In this document: one piece after another, positions 8,681 to 14,828 of the stretch
Layout: every line of letters begins with the position of its first letter
How positions within the stretch are numbered: the first letter of the stretch is position 1
The notes under the pieces: model-generated
What the model was told of the DNA's origin: nothing
Database searches by the model: none
The model's input: only the letters and a program-made list of their open reading frames with translations
Origin: a virus
Strand: one strand, 5' to 3'
Length of the DNA stretch: 43,950 nt
IMG/VR virus record: IMGVR_UViG_3300042010_000092
Span: 1 to 43,950 of that record
Translations under genes and position numbers: made by a program

Positions 8681-9070
8681 ATGATCTATCTTTCTCGACA
8701 AGATTGTTTGGAACGTATGGAAATCCGCCTGCAGGTTAGCCTTGGGCGCCGGTTCAATAAGGCGGAAGAAATCGCACAGCGTACCAAAAGCGAACGGGTC
8801 CGTAAAAAGGCCCGTGGCTTTGTCGATGGTGTGAAGCGCCTCGCCAATCTGGCTATTGCTGAAGGCGATCAGCTCCGCGTGGACATGACCGATCAGGAAG
8901 TACGCGACATGGTCTGGTCTTCCCAACAAAAGGCGCTTCGCCTGATGCGTAAAAACCGTCTGCGCCTGAAAGGTGTTACCGGTGGCATGGGTATGGGTCG
9001 CTTCACTGGCCCCGATCGGGTTATCGCCCACCTCAACGAACTCCGTAACGAACTCAAGGCATTACCATGA
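8681..9070 (+). CDS. Basic soluble protein, 129 residues
   Basis: A strongly basic, helical protein (many R/K, e.g. RKNRLRLK near residue 90) with a Gly/Met-rich stretch (GGMGMGR) after it. No transmembrane segment, unlike most neighbours. GGGG lies about 10 bases before the start. The stop overlaps the next start by ATGA. Composition would suit nucleic-acid binding, but no domain is recognised. Confidence 0.7.
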   Translation: MIYLSRQDCLERMEIRLQVSLGRRFNKAEEIAQRTKSERVRKKARGFVDGVKRLANLAIAEGDQLRVDMTDQEVRDMVWSSQQKALRLMRKNRLRLKGVTGGMGMGRFTGPDRVIAHLNELRNELKALP

Positions 9071-9237
9071 AATTTAAAGGCATTTTCTCCCATGATCCGG
9101 CCAAGGCAATGTCTACCAAAGACATCGACCACCAGACAGCTCGTCTGAAATACATTGCTGCTATAGGTGGCTGTGTTTCCGTCGGATTGGCCATTGCACT
9201 GGGCTCTTTGAAGTTGGCGAATGAGTTGAAAAAATAA
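9067..9237 (+). CDS. 56-residue C-terminal TM protein
   Basis: A charged N-terminal half (residues 1-28) is followed by a hydrophobic helix (about 29-50) and a short ANELKK tail. Translationally coupled to the 8681 gene through ATGA, so the two may act together. Function unknown. Confidence 0.7.
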   Translation: MKFKGIFSHDPAKAMSTKDIDHQTARLKYIAAIGGCVSVGLAIALGSLKLANELKK

Positions 9238-9248
9238 TCAGCGCAATC

Positions 9249-9280
9249 TAATGAGAGGGATCGCTCCGGTCCCTCCATTA
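9249..9280 (+). terminator. Hairpin after the 9067 gene
   Basis: TAATG + bulged A + GAGGGA, 9-base loop, TCCCTC + CATTA: 11 paired bases. No T-run. It ends 26 bases before the macrodomain gene start and may terminate the upstream unit or shape the leader. Confidence 0.45.
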
Positions 9281-9306
9281 ATCCAACTTTCATGGGAGCC
9301 GGTTCA

Positions 9307-9780
9307 ATGGCTGAATTTATAATCGGTAAAGATGTCTTCAAAGAACCTGGAGATCTTTACGTCGTTACAGTAAATACAATCGGAGTGATGGGTGCAGGCG
9401 TTGCCAAGTCTTTCGCTGAGAATCACCACGATCTGTTTTTACGCTACAAACATGACTGCAAGATGAAGTCTATCACAATCGGTCATCCAGCTTTATACGA
9501 AGGCACAGACGGTAAGAAGTACCTAATGTTCCCGACGAAAGAGAACTGGAAGAATCCATCGACTTATGAATACGTTGCACTGGGCCTGCAGTGGATCGTT
9601 GACAATATCGGTGAAGATGAAGATCAAGTCAATCCTGCATGGAAACTAGTATTGCCTCCGCTCGGGTGTGGTAATGGTGGTCTAGACTTTGATATCGTTT
9701 CAGAGATGATTGAAGAAGCATCCCAAAAGATTCCTAACAAGGTGATCGTAGTCTATCCACCTTGGATGAGCAACAAATAG
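9307..9780 (+). CDS. DarG-type macrodomain protein (ADP-ribose hydrolase)
   Basis: 157 residues, a single macrodomain. Visible motifs: VNTIGVMGAGVAKSF at about 22-36, FPTKENWKNPS at 76-86 with the candidate catalytic Lys, and LPPLGCGNGGLDF at 116-128. These match the DarG/TARG1-like branch, which removes ADP-ribose from nucleic acid or protein. GGGAG at 9294-9298 fits ATG 9307 rather than the in-frame ATG at 9292. There is no DarT toxin gene beside it, so it is not a visible toxin-antitoxin pair; reversal of a host DarT-type defence is an attractive inference. Domain call is firm; substrate is not. Confidence 0.85.
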   Translation: MAEFIIGKDVFKEPGDLYVVTVNTIGVMGAGVAKSFAENHHDLFLRYKHDCKMKSITIGHPALYEGTDGKKYLMFPTKENWKNPSTYEYVALGLQWIVDNIGEDEDQVNPAWKLVLPPLGCGNGGLDFDIVSEMIEEASQKIPNKVIVVYPPWMSNK

Positions 9781-9788
9781 TGATACGC

Positions 9789-9819
9789 CATAAGTGCTTC
9801 CCGTGGGGAAGCCTTTATG
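9789..9819 (+). terminator. Palindromic hairpin with CATA/TATG flanks
   Basis: CATAAG T GCTTCCC, loop GTG, GGGAAGC CTTTATG: a 7 bp core and a 5 bp outer stem (CATAA/TTATG) split by a 2-base internal loop. It follows the macrodomain stop and precedes an early-type promoter. No T-run. Confidence 0.65.
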
Positions 9820-9827
9820 CCGTGACA

Positions 9828-9867
9828 TTAAAACGATTTGAATCCCTATATCACAATCCTGATAATC
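9828..9867 (+). promoter_or_regulatory. Early-type promoter, tripartite (core variant)
   Basis: TTAAAACGATT (9828-9838), 8-base spacer, TATATCAC (9847-9854), then AATCCTGATAAT. The core differs by one base from TATATTAC. Drives the operon from 9887. Confidence 0.7.
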
Positions 9868-9886
9868 CACGCTAAGGAGTTTCATT

Positions 9887-10168
9887 ATGCGCAACGTAAT
9901 CCTCACTGCTGTTGGTCTTGTTGGTGCAAGCTTTGCCTGTTACTGGAATGAATCCCGTCTGGCTCGTAACGATGCCATGCGCAAGATTCCGGATGAAATC
10001 AAAGAAGCGGCAGCGAAGTATACCTTCAAGCCAACCTTCGCCGAACTGAAGTCCGACCTGGAAATCTTCGAGATGTGGTCGACCGCTGGTCTGGCCATCG
10101 ATTCTCACCGCGAAGAGTTCATTGCTGAGCTCGACAAACAAATCCGTATGGCATCTAACGGTCTTTAA
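9887..10168 (+). CDS. Small protein with N-terminal signal/anchor helix
   Basis: 93 residues: MRN start, hydrophobic helix to about residue 19 with one Cys, then a charged soluble tail of about 70 residues. AAGGAG 8 bases upstream. Could be a signal anchor or an exported protein. First gene of an operon of four (9887-11005). Function unknown. Confidence 0.75.
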   Translation: MRNVILTAVGLVGASFACYWNESRLARNDAMRKIPDEIKEAAAKYTFKPTFAELKSDLEIFEMWSTAGLAIDSHREEFIAELDKQIRMASNGL

Positions 10169-10176
10169 GGGTCAGC

Positions 10177-10353
10177 ATGAAATCTGTAGCAGTAGTAGCA
10201 ACGGTAGCAGCAATCGGCGGTTTGGGTTACTTGGCTTATCGCCGATATAAAGCCGAACTGCTTAAGAATAGCCAGGTCATTGCAGGCCTGGCTGCTTCTG
10301 CAAAAGAAGCAAGCGACCGCGTCAAACACATTACTCGAAATAAGGCAGAATAA
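10177..10353 (+). CDS. 58-residue N-terminal TM protein
   Basis: Residues 3-20 form a small-residue hydrophobic helix (A, V, G), followed by YRRYK and a helical tail. GGG lies 6-8 bases before ATG 10177. The stop is immediately followed by the next ATG. Function unknown. Confidence 0.7.
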   Translation: MKSVAVVATVAAIGGLGYLAYRRYKAELLKNSQVIAGLAASAKEASDRVKHITRNKAE

Positions 10354-10782
10354 ATGATGTCGTACTCTGATGCTGAACTCGTTACTTTCCGTACCCACCT
10401 GACTCATCAGGTTCTGCAAGCAGCTTTCACCTTCGGCCCGAAATCGCCACTGGCCAAACGTAGCTGCACAGGCCAATTGATTTCCCAGATTCGCTGCACC
10501 ATGGAAGCCCACGAGGCTATCTACGATATCCAGTACTTCGCCGATGGCAAGACTTACCCTGCCCGCGAAGTGGTACGCTTCAACGATTGCCCTGTGCAGA
10601 AATACATCTGCCAGCGTTTCAACCTGTTGATCTTCGGCGAGTCTGTCGTAGATGTTGCTGCCTTCGGTATTGGCGGTATCGAAGTGGATGGTGAATCCCA
10701 TCCACATTCTAACGGTGGCTTGCTGCGCAACTTTTTCCGTGAGGAAGTAGAACGCCAGGTTACTGAAAAAGCTATCAACTAA
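10354..10782 (+). CDS. Soluble unknown protein, 142 residues
   Basis: No transmembrane helix. Contains four Cys (RSCTG, IRCTM, NDCPV, YICQR) and a Gly-rich segment near 103-120. Starts directly after the previous stop (TAAATG); ATG 10357 is an alternative start one codon later. Part of the operon under the 9847 promoter. No family recognised. Confidence 0.7.
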   Translation: MMSYSDAELVTFRTHLTHQVLQAAFTFGPKSPLAKRSCTGQLISQIRCTMEAHEAIYDIQYFADGKTYPAREVVRFNDCPVQKYICQRFNLLIFGESVVDVAAFGIGGIEVDGESHPHSNGGLLRNFFREEVERQVTEKAIN

Positions 10783-10795
10783 GTTAGGAGATTGC

Positions 10796-11005
10796 ATGAG
10801 AGAAATTAACAAGTATCCGCGTGAGTTCTTGCCACGGCAGGCACAAAAGCGAATTGCTGCAATCGAACACAATCAGGAATACGTCGCCAAGCGTATCGAA
10901 GATGAATCGACACAATCCATTCGTGCCGAAATGGCATTAATGTCGCTGGATGGAAAACATCCGCTGGGTGATACGTTTGATGTATGGCCCGTGCTCGAGA
11001 AGTAA
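10796..11005 (+). CDS. Soluble unknown protein, 69 residues
   Basis: A charged helical protein with basic N-terminal half and acidic C-terminus. TAGGAG about 6 bases upstream supports ATG 10796. It ends at a strong GC hairpin, so it closes this operon. Function unknown. Confidence 0.7.
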   Translation: MREINKYPREFLPRQAQKRIAAIEHNQEYVAKRIEDESTQSIRAEMALMSLDGKHPLGDTFDVWPVLEK

Positions 11006-11034
11006 GAACGTGGGGGCTGCGGCCCCCGCAGTTC
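11006..11034 (+). terminator. Strong GC hairpin
   Basis: GGGGGC (11012-11017), loop TGCG, GCCCCC (11022-11027), with outer GAAC (11006) and GTTC (11031) able to pair. Directly after a stop codon; no T-run follows. Confidence 0.6.
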
Positions 11035-11095
11035 ATCTGTGATAGATTGTATCGATCTATGACAAATGAGTTGCACCCACATTAAGGATAACACC

Positions 11096-11278
11096 ATGAA
11101 AATCAAATTCCAAACTGTTTACTTCCTGATCGGCCTGGCTATTGGTTCGATGGGTCTGGAGCAACTCAGTAATCTGAGCAGCCCAAATCACGCTGAAACT
11201 GTTGCTGCTGTAAAGAAAGAAATTATTCTTGGTCACCGCATCGGTCCTAATGGCACTGAGATGTTGGTGGTACGATGA
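11096..11278 (+). CDS. 60-residue signal-anchor protein
   Basis: Lys-rich start, hydrophobic helix at about 6-20 (VYFLIGLAIGSMG), then a polar tail. AAGGA 9 bases upstream fits ATG 11096 better than the in-frame ATG 11066. The stop overlaps the next start (ATGA). Anchored or exported; function unknown. Confidence 0.7.
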   Translation: MKIKFQTVYFLIGLAIGSMGLEQLSNLSSPNHAETVAAVKKEIILGHRIGPNGTEMLVVR

Positions 11279-11583
11279 AAGAATTGTTCGACTTCGCTGC
11301 GATCATAGCGCCATTTGTATTGGCGTTTTGCGTAACGTTCTTCGAGGCTTTCGTTAAGTCTTTCCAATCCCGAAATATTGCACAGGGCCACGAGTGGGTT
11401 TCTGCAGGTACTTCGGTACTGGTAACTACCACGATCTTCGCAACGTTCGGGTTGTTCCTGCATTCTGGTTGGATTGTGTTTGTACCATCCGCATTGGGTG
11501 GAGCAATAGGTACGTTCTATTCAATACGTACCCACAAGCGTTTGTTCAAGAAAACAAAATCAGTTACACTAAACCCAATTTAA
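11275..11583 (+). CDS. Integral membrane protein, about three TM helices
   Basis: 102 residues with hydrophobic segments at about 7-28, 45-62 and 65-80, and a basic C-terminus (THKRLFKKTK). Coupled to the previous gene by ATGA. The most hydrophobic protein in the block. No family recognised; holin-like proteins have similar size and topology, but nothing here supports lysis. Confidence 0.75.
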   Translation: MKELFDFAAIIAPFVLAFCVTFFEAFVKSFQSRNIAQGHEWVSAGTSVLVTTTIFATFGLFLHSGWIVFVPSALGGAIGTFYSIRTHKRLFKKTKSVTLNPI

Positions 11584-11599
11584 GTAAAGGTAATCGATC

Positions 11600-11806
11600 A
11601 TGGCATTTCTCGCTAAAGTTACAACTTGCATGTGTGCTGGTGCTACCATGGCTATGGGCTTGTCCCTGCTCAAGACCGGTACTAAAGTAACCCGTGCTGA
11701 TAAAGAAATTGATCAGCAGGTAGTTATTGGCTTTGGCGCGTTGCTGACCGCGGTCGGTGCCGTTACCGCAATTCAAACCCTCTCGGATATCTGGGAAAGG
11801 AAATAA
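11600..11806 (+). CDS. Two-TM small membrane protein (paralogue A)
   Basis: 68 residues with two hydrophobic segments (about 5-24 and 42-58) separated by a charged loop (TRADKEIDQQ). AAAGG upstream. Aligns along its length with the next gene's product: both have A-G-A/T, G-x-x-L/M-L-K-x-G and a second helix ending in TA(V/G)xAVT. Tandem duplication is the simplest explanation. Confidence 0.75.
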   Translation: MAFLAKVTTCMCAGATMAMGLSLLKTGTKVTRADKEIDQQVVIGFGALLTAVGAVTAIQTLSDIWERK

Positions 11807-11807
11807 C

Positions 11808-12005
11808 ATGGGTCTCTTTAATCGTCTTGCAATTGGTCTGGCCGCTGGTACCGCAATCGGCCTTGGCTGCGTCATGCTCAAAGCAGGTATCGACAACTCC
11901 AACAAACGTCATGCCCGTCGTGACGTAACCATTCTTTTGAGTGGTGGGGTTCTGTGCGTTACCGCTGGGCTGACTGCCGTTACCACAGCCATCGTCAACG
12001 AATAG
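11808..12005 (+). CDS. Two-TM small membrane protein (paralogue B)
   Basis: 65 residues, same two-helix layout as the 11600 product, loop KRHARRD. ATG 11808 is preceded by AAAGGA and lies one base after the previous stop. Ends at an AT-rich inverted repeat (AATAGC 12001, GCTATT 12013) just before a promoter. Function unknown. Confidence 0.75.
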   Translation: MGLFNRLAIGLAAGTAIGLGCVMLKAGIDNSNKRHARRDVTILLSGGVLCVTAGLTAVTTAIVNE

Positions 12006-12017
12006 CCGTTTCGCTAT

Positions 12018-12060
12018 TTAAAACAATTGAAAAGCTATATTACAATCTTGAATATAGCAC
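12018..12060 (+). promoter_or_regulatory. Early-type promoter with inverted repeat
   Basis: TTAAAACAATT (12018-12028), 7-base spacer, TATATTAC (12036-12043), then AATCTTGAATAT. GCTATATT (12034-12041) and AATATAGC (12051-12058) form a perfect 8 bp inverted repeat with a 9-base loop, overlapping the core. Drives the gene at 12083 and those after it. Confidence 0.75.
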
Positions 12061-12082
12061 GTTAAATCAAAAGGAATTCGTT

Positions 12083-12199
12083 ATGAAAACTTTCGGCAAA
12101 ATCATCATCGCCTCGGTTGTACTCGGTTGCATTCAACAGCTCGTTCTGTCTGCCTCCGACGCCTGCCGTCCAAATCCTAAAGTCGCTGACCCGAAGTAA
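12083..12199 (+). CDS. 38-residue exported or lipoprotein-like peptide
   Basis: MKTFGK, hydrophobic stretch to residue 15, then a lipobox-like VVLGC and a polar tail with a second Cys. AAGGA upstream. Looks like a signal peptide or tiny lipoprotein; alternatively an N-terminally anchored peptide. One of the smallest genes of the block. Confidence 0.65.
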   Translation: MKTFGKIIIASVVLGCIQQLVLSASDACRPNPKVADPK

Positions 12200-12247
12200 T
12201 CTCAGCCTCTTCAAAAAACCTTCTCAACTAATTTACGGAGTTCTACC

Positions 12248-12382
12248 ATGGCTAATGCATTCAACGAAATGGGCTTGTTCGGCAAAATTGTTGTTATCGC
12301 AATCGCTGCTGCAACTGTCAAAGCTTGCGCTGAGCACATCGCTGAAACCGTGAAGATGAACAAAGCTGCAAAAGCACAGTAA
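12248..12382 (+). CDS. 44-residue membrane peptide
   Basis: Hydrophobic helix at about 13-26 (IVVIAIAAATVKAC), then a charged Lys-rich tail. CGGAG upstream. Layout resembles the 7681 and 8481 peptides (helix, His, then K/A-rich tail) but identity is low. Followed by a hairpin at 12384. Confidence 0.65.
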   Translation: MANAFNEMGLFGKIVVIAIAAATVKACAEHIAETVKMNKAAKAQ

Positions 12383-12383
12383 A

Positions 12384-12404
12384 CCCCACCGGCCTCGTGT
12401 GGGG
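12384..12404 (+). terminator. Hairpin after the 12248 gene
   Basis: CCCCAC (12384-12389), 9-base loop, GTGGGG (12399-12404), right after the stop. No T-run. Confidence 0.4.
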
Positions 12405-12436
12405 CCAATTCCCAAAGCAATAGAAGGAAATACGTC

Positions 12437-12616
12437 ATGTTCAAGACCGTGCTGAAAATTACCGCTATCGCTGCCCTCGGTTACGTCGCCTTCCAGGTCG
12501 GTCGTAGCTGGGATGAGATCTCGGCTGATGCTGCTGAAATTGCCGACGATGTCGTGAATGGCCCCAACCCTCCGGCCGATGCCCCGAACCCGCCAAACCC
12601 AACTGTTGTGGAGTAA
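12437..12616 (+). CDS. 59-residue anchored peptide with Pro-rich tail
   Basis: N-terminal basic residues and hydrophobic helix (about 5-20), acidic middle (DEISADAAEIADD) and a tail of repeated N-P-P/P-N-P units (residues 41-56). AAGGA upstream. The Pro/Asn tail probably extends away from the membrane. Co-directional with the 12622 gene, 5 bases away. Confidence 0.7.
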   Translation: MFKTVLKITAIAALGYVAFQVGRSWDEISADAAEIADDVVNGPNPPADAPNPPNPTVVE

Positions 12617-12621
12617 TACCA

Positions 12622-12906
12622 ATGTCAGTGCTCGGTACACTATTCAAGGTCGGCGTCATTAGCTGCGCCGTGGTGGTTTGCCAGCGGTTCTGGGACCGCT
12701 ATCAAATCGAAGACCTCTATGTAGAACTGGACGCGATTACGGATCGTGTCCGAGCAGACAAGTCGCGGCACGGAACCGTGCGTGCAAACGTAAAGGTCGA
12801 GTCCCGCGAACTCCTCGACAAATACGAACGCAAAGTTACTTACGTGGACTCGCTTTATGAGTTGCGCAAGAACGTCGAAATCTACATCGAGTCGATTGTT
12901 GACTGA
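12622..12906 (+). CDS. N-terminal TM, coiled-coil tail protein
   Basis: 94 residues: hydrophobic helix at about 4-20 with two Cys, then a long charged helical region (LYVELDAI... RKNVEIYI). Likely anchored in the inner membrane with a cytoplasmic coiled coil. GTGGAG precedes the start by about 11 bases. Last gene before a true terminator. Confidence 0.7.
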   Translation: MSVLGTLFKVGVISCAVVVCQRFWDRYQIEDLYVELDAITDRVRADKSRHGTVRANVKVESRELLDKYERKVTYVDSLYELRKNVEIYIESIVD

Positions 12907-12910
12907 TGCC

Positions 12911-12954
12911 GGGTGGGGGAGGCGCAAGCTTCCCCTCCCAAACTTTTCTTTTTT
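12911..12954 (+). terminator. Intrinsic terminator with GCAA loop and T-tract
   Basis: An 8 bp stem, GGGGAGGC (12916-12923) with GCTTCCCC (12928-12935, one G-T pair), closes a GCAA loop; AAACTTTTCTTTTTT follows. A conventional rho-independent terminator at the end of the 12083-12906 operon. Confidence 0.75.
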
Positions 12955-12992
12955 ACACAATAATTATTTTATTTAAGCTAGGGGCAAACACC

Positions 12993-13328
12993 ATGATGAA
13001 TTTCCAAGTATACGTTGTGGGCCGTGTTGCCCTCAAGGTGGTGGCTGCAGCAGGCTTCATTGCTGTTTGCTCAGTCGCCAAACCAATGCGGGATATCGAA
13101 GATCAAATCGTGTTGCTCAAGTACGAGTGGCTCGAAGGAAAAACTCGCCAAGGAATCAATGATCGTCTGGCACAAGGGAAAATTAAACGCGACGAGTGGT
13201 TGGAACAGATGCACAATGGCCCTGCTCGCATTATGTGGGTAAACCTGTCGACATCGTTTCCTAAGCATCACCGCTATATCGCTAAACGTATTCGTGAAGA
13301 ATACCCTCATGCCACACGGTGGATTTAA
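12993..13328 (+). CDS. Membrane-anchored small protein, N-terminal TM
   Basis: 111 residues: hydrophobic helix at about 5-28, then an acidic-basic helical tail. AGGGG 8-9 bases upstream fits ATG 12993 (a second ATG follows). The tail (G-K-I-K-R-x-E-W, then S-T-S-F-P-K and REEYP) resembles the 6782 and 7293 proteins. Preceded by an AT-rich stretch (12945-12975) that may hold its promoter, but no TATATTAC is seen. Confidence 0.7.
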   Translation: MMNFQVYVVGRVALKVVAAAGFIAVCSVAKPMRDIEDQIVLLKYEWLEGKTRQGINDRLAQGKIKRDEWLEQMHNGPARIMWVNLSTSFPKHHRYIAKRIREEYPHATRWI

Positions 13329-13329
13329 T

Positions 13330-13518
13330 ATGCGTAAAGTTGCACTCGGAGTTATCTGTCTGTGCGCCTGTGTGTTGGGCGCTGGGCAGGCTGTTTGGGA
13401 ACTGACCCAACCAGTAGGGGAAGTATCTGAAATGTACTGCAAGCGTCCTGAGCGGCCTTGCATGAGTATTACGTACGAGGTTCCGCATGAAGCGATTACA
13501 GTTGCGAGTCACCCCTGA
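13330..13518 (+). CDS. 62-residue exported Cys-containing protein
   Basis: Starts one base after the previous stop; GGTGGA upstream. MRK followed by a hydrophobic stretch with three Cys (VICLCACVLGAG) resembles a signal peptide or lipobox. The rest is polar with two more Cys near 37 and 44. Its last 32 bases overlap the next gene in another frame. Confidence 0.65.
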   Translation: MRKVALGVICLCACVLGAGQAVWELTQPVGEVSEMYCKRPERPCMSITYEVPHEAITVASHP

Positions 13519-13780
13519 AGAAATGCTGATGCGTTATCCGCATCTTCGGGAACGTTTGGCTGCACAACCGGTTAAACAGGATGAGATAGAGATACCGTTC
13601 GATGTAGCGGTGTCTTTGCTGCGTACTCATGTAATACATAACCAACTCAAAGCGGGTCGTCCGCTTAAAGAAATTGTTGCTGCTTTGGACAATGTCGAGT
13701 TGCGTAATCAGATGACTGCTGAATTTCTCAGTGAAGTAGGGACTATCCATGCCACTGTTCAACGCGTTCCCTGCGCCTGA
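13487..13780 (+). CDS. Soluble helical protein, 97 residues
   Basis: Charged, helical, without membrane segment. CGAGG upstream supports the start inside the previous gene. It overlaps its neighbours by 32 bases on both sides. The N-terminal part (RLQLRVTPEEMLMRYPHL) is amphipathic. No family recognised. Confidence 0.65.
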   Translation: MKRLQLRVTPEEMLMRYPHLRERLAAQPVKQDEIEIPFDVAVSLLRTHVIHNQLKAGRPLKEIVAALDNVELRNQMTAEFLSEVGTIHATVQRVPCA

Positions 13781-14189
13781 TGTAACCTTCTCTCGCCGCG
13801 CACGGACGCGTGACGAGCGGCTTATGAATGAAGTCGCTCGACAGCTTCTGTTTCCAGAGATGAACCACTCATGGGTTTCCATGGGAACTGACCCTCTGGT
13901 AGAACCAAATGCGCGTGGGTTTAACATCAAGTTAGATGGGCGTTATACCGAGGAAGACCTCAAAAACATTTTCGTTGCGCTGCATCAGGCTAACTGGAAA
14001 GTTATCCGTCTGAAGTATCGTACCGATGTATCAACTGGTAAAACACGAACAACCATCGTACTAAGCGAATGGTTCAATACGGGGAAACAAGATGTTAGAA
14101 TTAGCACCATCGGCACTGCCATTGTTCCAGGAGATTGTCGGGAACCCAATGATCAAAAGTTGGTGGCACCGCCAGAACCGGTTCTGTGA
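13749..14189 (+). CDS. Soluble unknown protein, 146 residues
   Basis: Residues 55-105 look like an alpha/beta unit (INIKLDGRYTEEDL...VIRLKYRTD...TTIVLSEW). TAGGG 7-8 bases before ATG 13749. Its 3' end overlaps the next gene by 98 bases if that gene starts at 14092. The last 35 residues, in the overlap, look less structured. Function unknown. Confidence 0.65.
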   Translation: MPLFNAFPAPDVTFSRRARTRDERLMNEVARQLLFPEMNHSWVSMGTDPLVEPNARGFNIKLDGRYTEEDLKNIFVALHQANWKVIRLKYRTDVSTGKTRTTIVLSEWFNTGKQDVRISTIGTAIVPGDCREPNDQKLVAPPEPVL

Positions 14190-14604
14190 ATACCTGGACG
14201 AGCATCATGCCGGTTGGCGTGAAGGGTTGGAACTGATCCCGGTTGAAGATCTGGATGACCAGGTTACTAACTGGCGCCGTACCCTGAAACATCTGTTCGC
14301 ACAAGGCATGAAGTTCCGCATCGAGAACTGCCAGTCGTTCTGGTTTGTTCACACGCAGAAATCCAAATGGGCTGGTATCGAGGGCGAGCATACGCTGACT
14401 GAGCTGTGCTACGTTTCGTTGTTCGGTGATACCTTCTCGGGTCATGCTACCGAATACTTCGATCCTCGCCGGGTTGATTGCATTCGCTATGCTCTCCAAG
14501 GTCGCATGAATCTGGGCCTGACCACCAAGCCTTCGGGTATCGGTGTAAGCGTAGAAGAAGCAATCGCCGAAACCCAGCTCGAAAAGGAAAAGGAAGCAGC
14601 ATAA
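14092..14604 (+). CDS. Soluble unknown protein, 170 residues
   Basis: Trp-rich N-terminal third, then a mixed alpha/beta region and a Glu/Lys tail. ATG 14092 has GGGG 8 bases upstream; ATG 14149 with CGGGA is an alternative that would reduce the overlap with the upstream gene to 41 bases. The stop overlaps the next start as TAATG. No domain recognised. Confidence 0.65.
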   Translation: MLELAPSALPLFQEIVGNPMIKSWWHRQNRFCEYLDEHHAGWREGLELIPVEDLDDQVTNWRRTLKHLFAQGMKFRIENCQSFWFVHTQKSKWAGIEGEHTLTELCYVSLFGDTFSGHATEYFDPRRVDCIRYALQGRMNLGLTTKPSGIGVSVEEAIAETQLEKEKEAA

Positions 14605-14828
14605 TGCTAACACTACTATGGCGGCTGCTGTTTGGTGGCTGCCGCCATCAGTATCACCTGATTTCAAAAGAGCGTGTGTTGACGCGCCCTGACGGTACGT
14701 TTACTTCTATCGACACCGCAGGTAAGTACGTCTCACATGAACTGTTCACCTTTCAATGCATGTGTGGAAAAATCCTCACACGGCGTATTGACCAAGTTAC
14801 GGGGAAAATCAAATGTCACAGCAAGTAG
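14604..14828 (+). CDS. Putative zinc-ribbon-like small protein
   Basis: 74 residues. A Cys-x-His near the N-terminus (GGCRHQYH at 12-18) and QCMCGK at about 51-56 could bind a metal, with a last Cys near the end. The pattern H-x-Y/W, then L-I/H-S, then F/L-x-Q-C-x(1-2)-C-G also occurs in the 15328 protein. AAGGA upstream; start overlaps the previous stop. Zinc binding is inferred from residue spacing only. Confidence 0.65.
   Translation: MLTLLWRLLFGGCRHQYHLISKERVLTRPDGTFTSIDTAGKYVSHELFTFQCMCGKILTRRIDQVTGKIKCHSK

Noticed and set aside
9292-9306. Earlier ATG for the macrodomain gene
   Set aside because: GGGAG follows this ATG and is spaced for 9307; the extra residues are not part of the domain.
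9307-9780. Half of a DarTG toxin-antitoxin pair
   Set aside because: No DarT-like gene is present next to it, and DarG normally has a longer C-terminal toxin-binding domain that is missing here.
11275-11583. Holin candidate
   Set aside because: Size and three helices fit a holin, but there is no endolysin or other lysis gene beside it and it lies in an early block of many membrane proteins.
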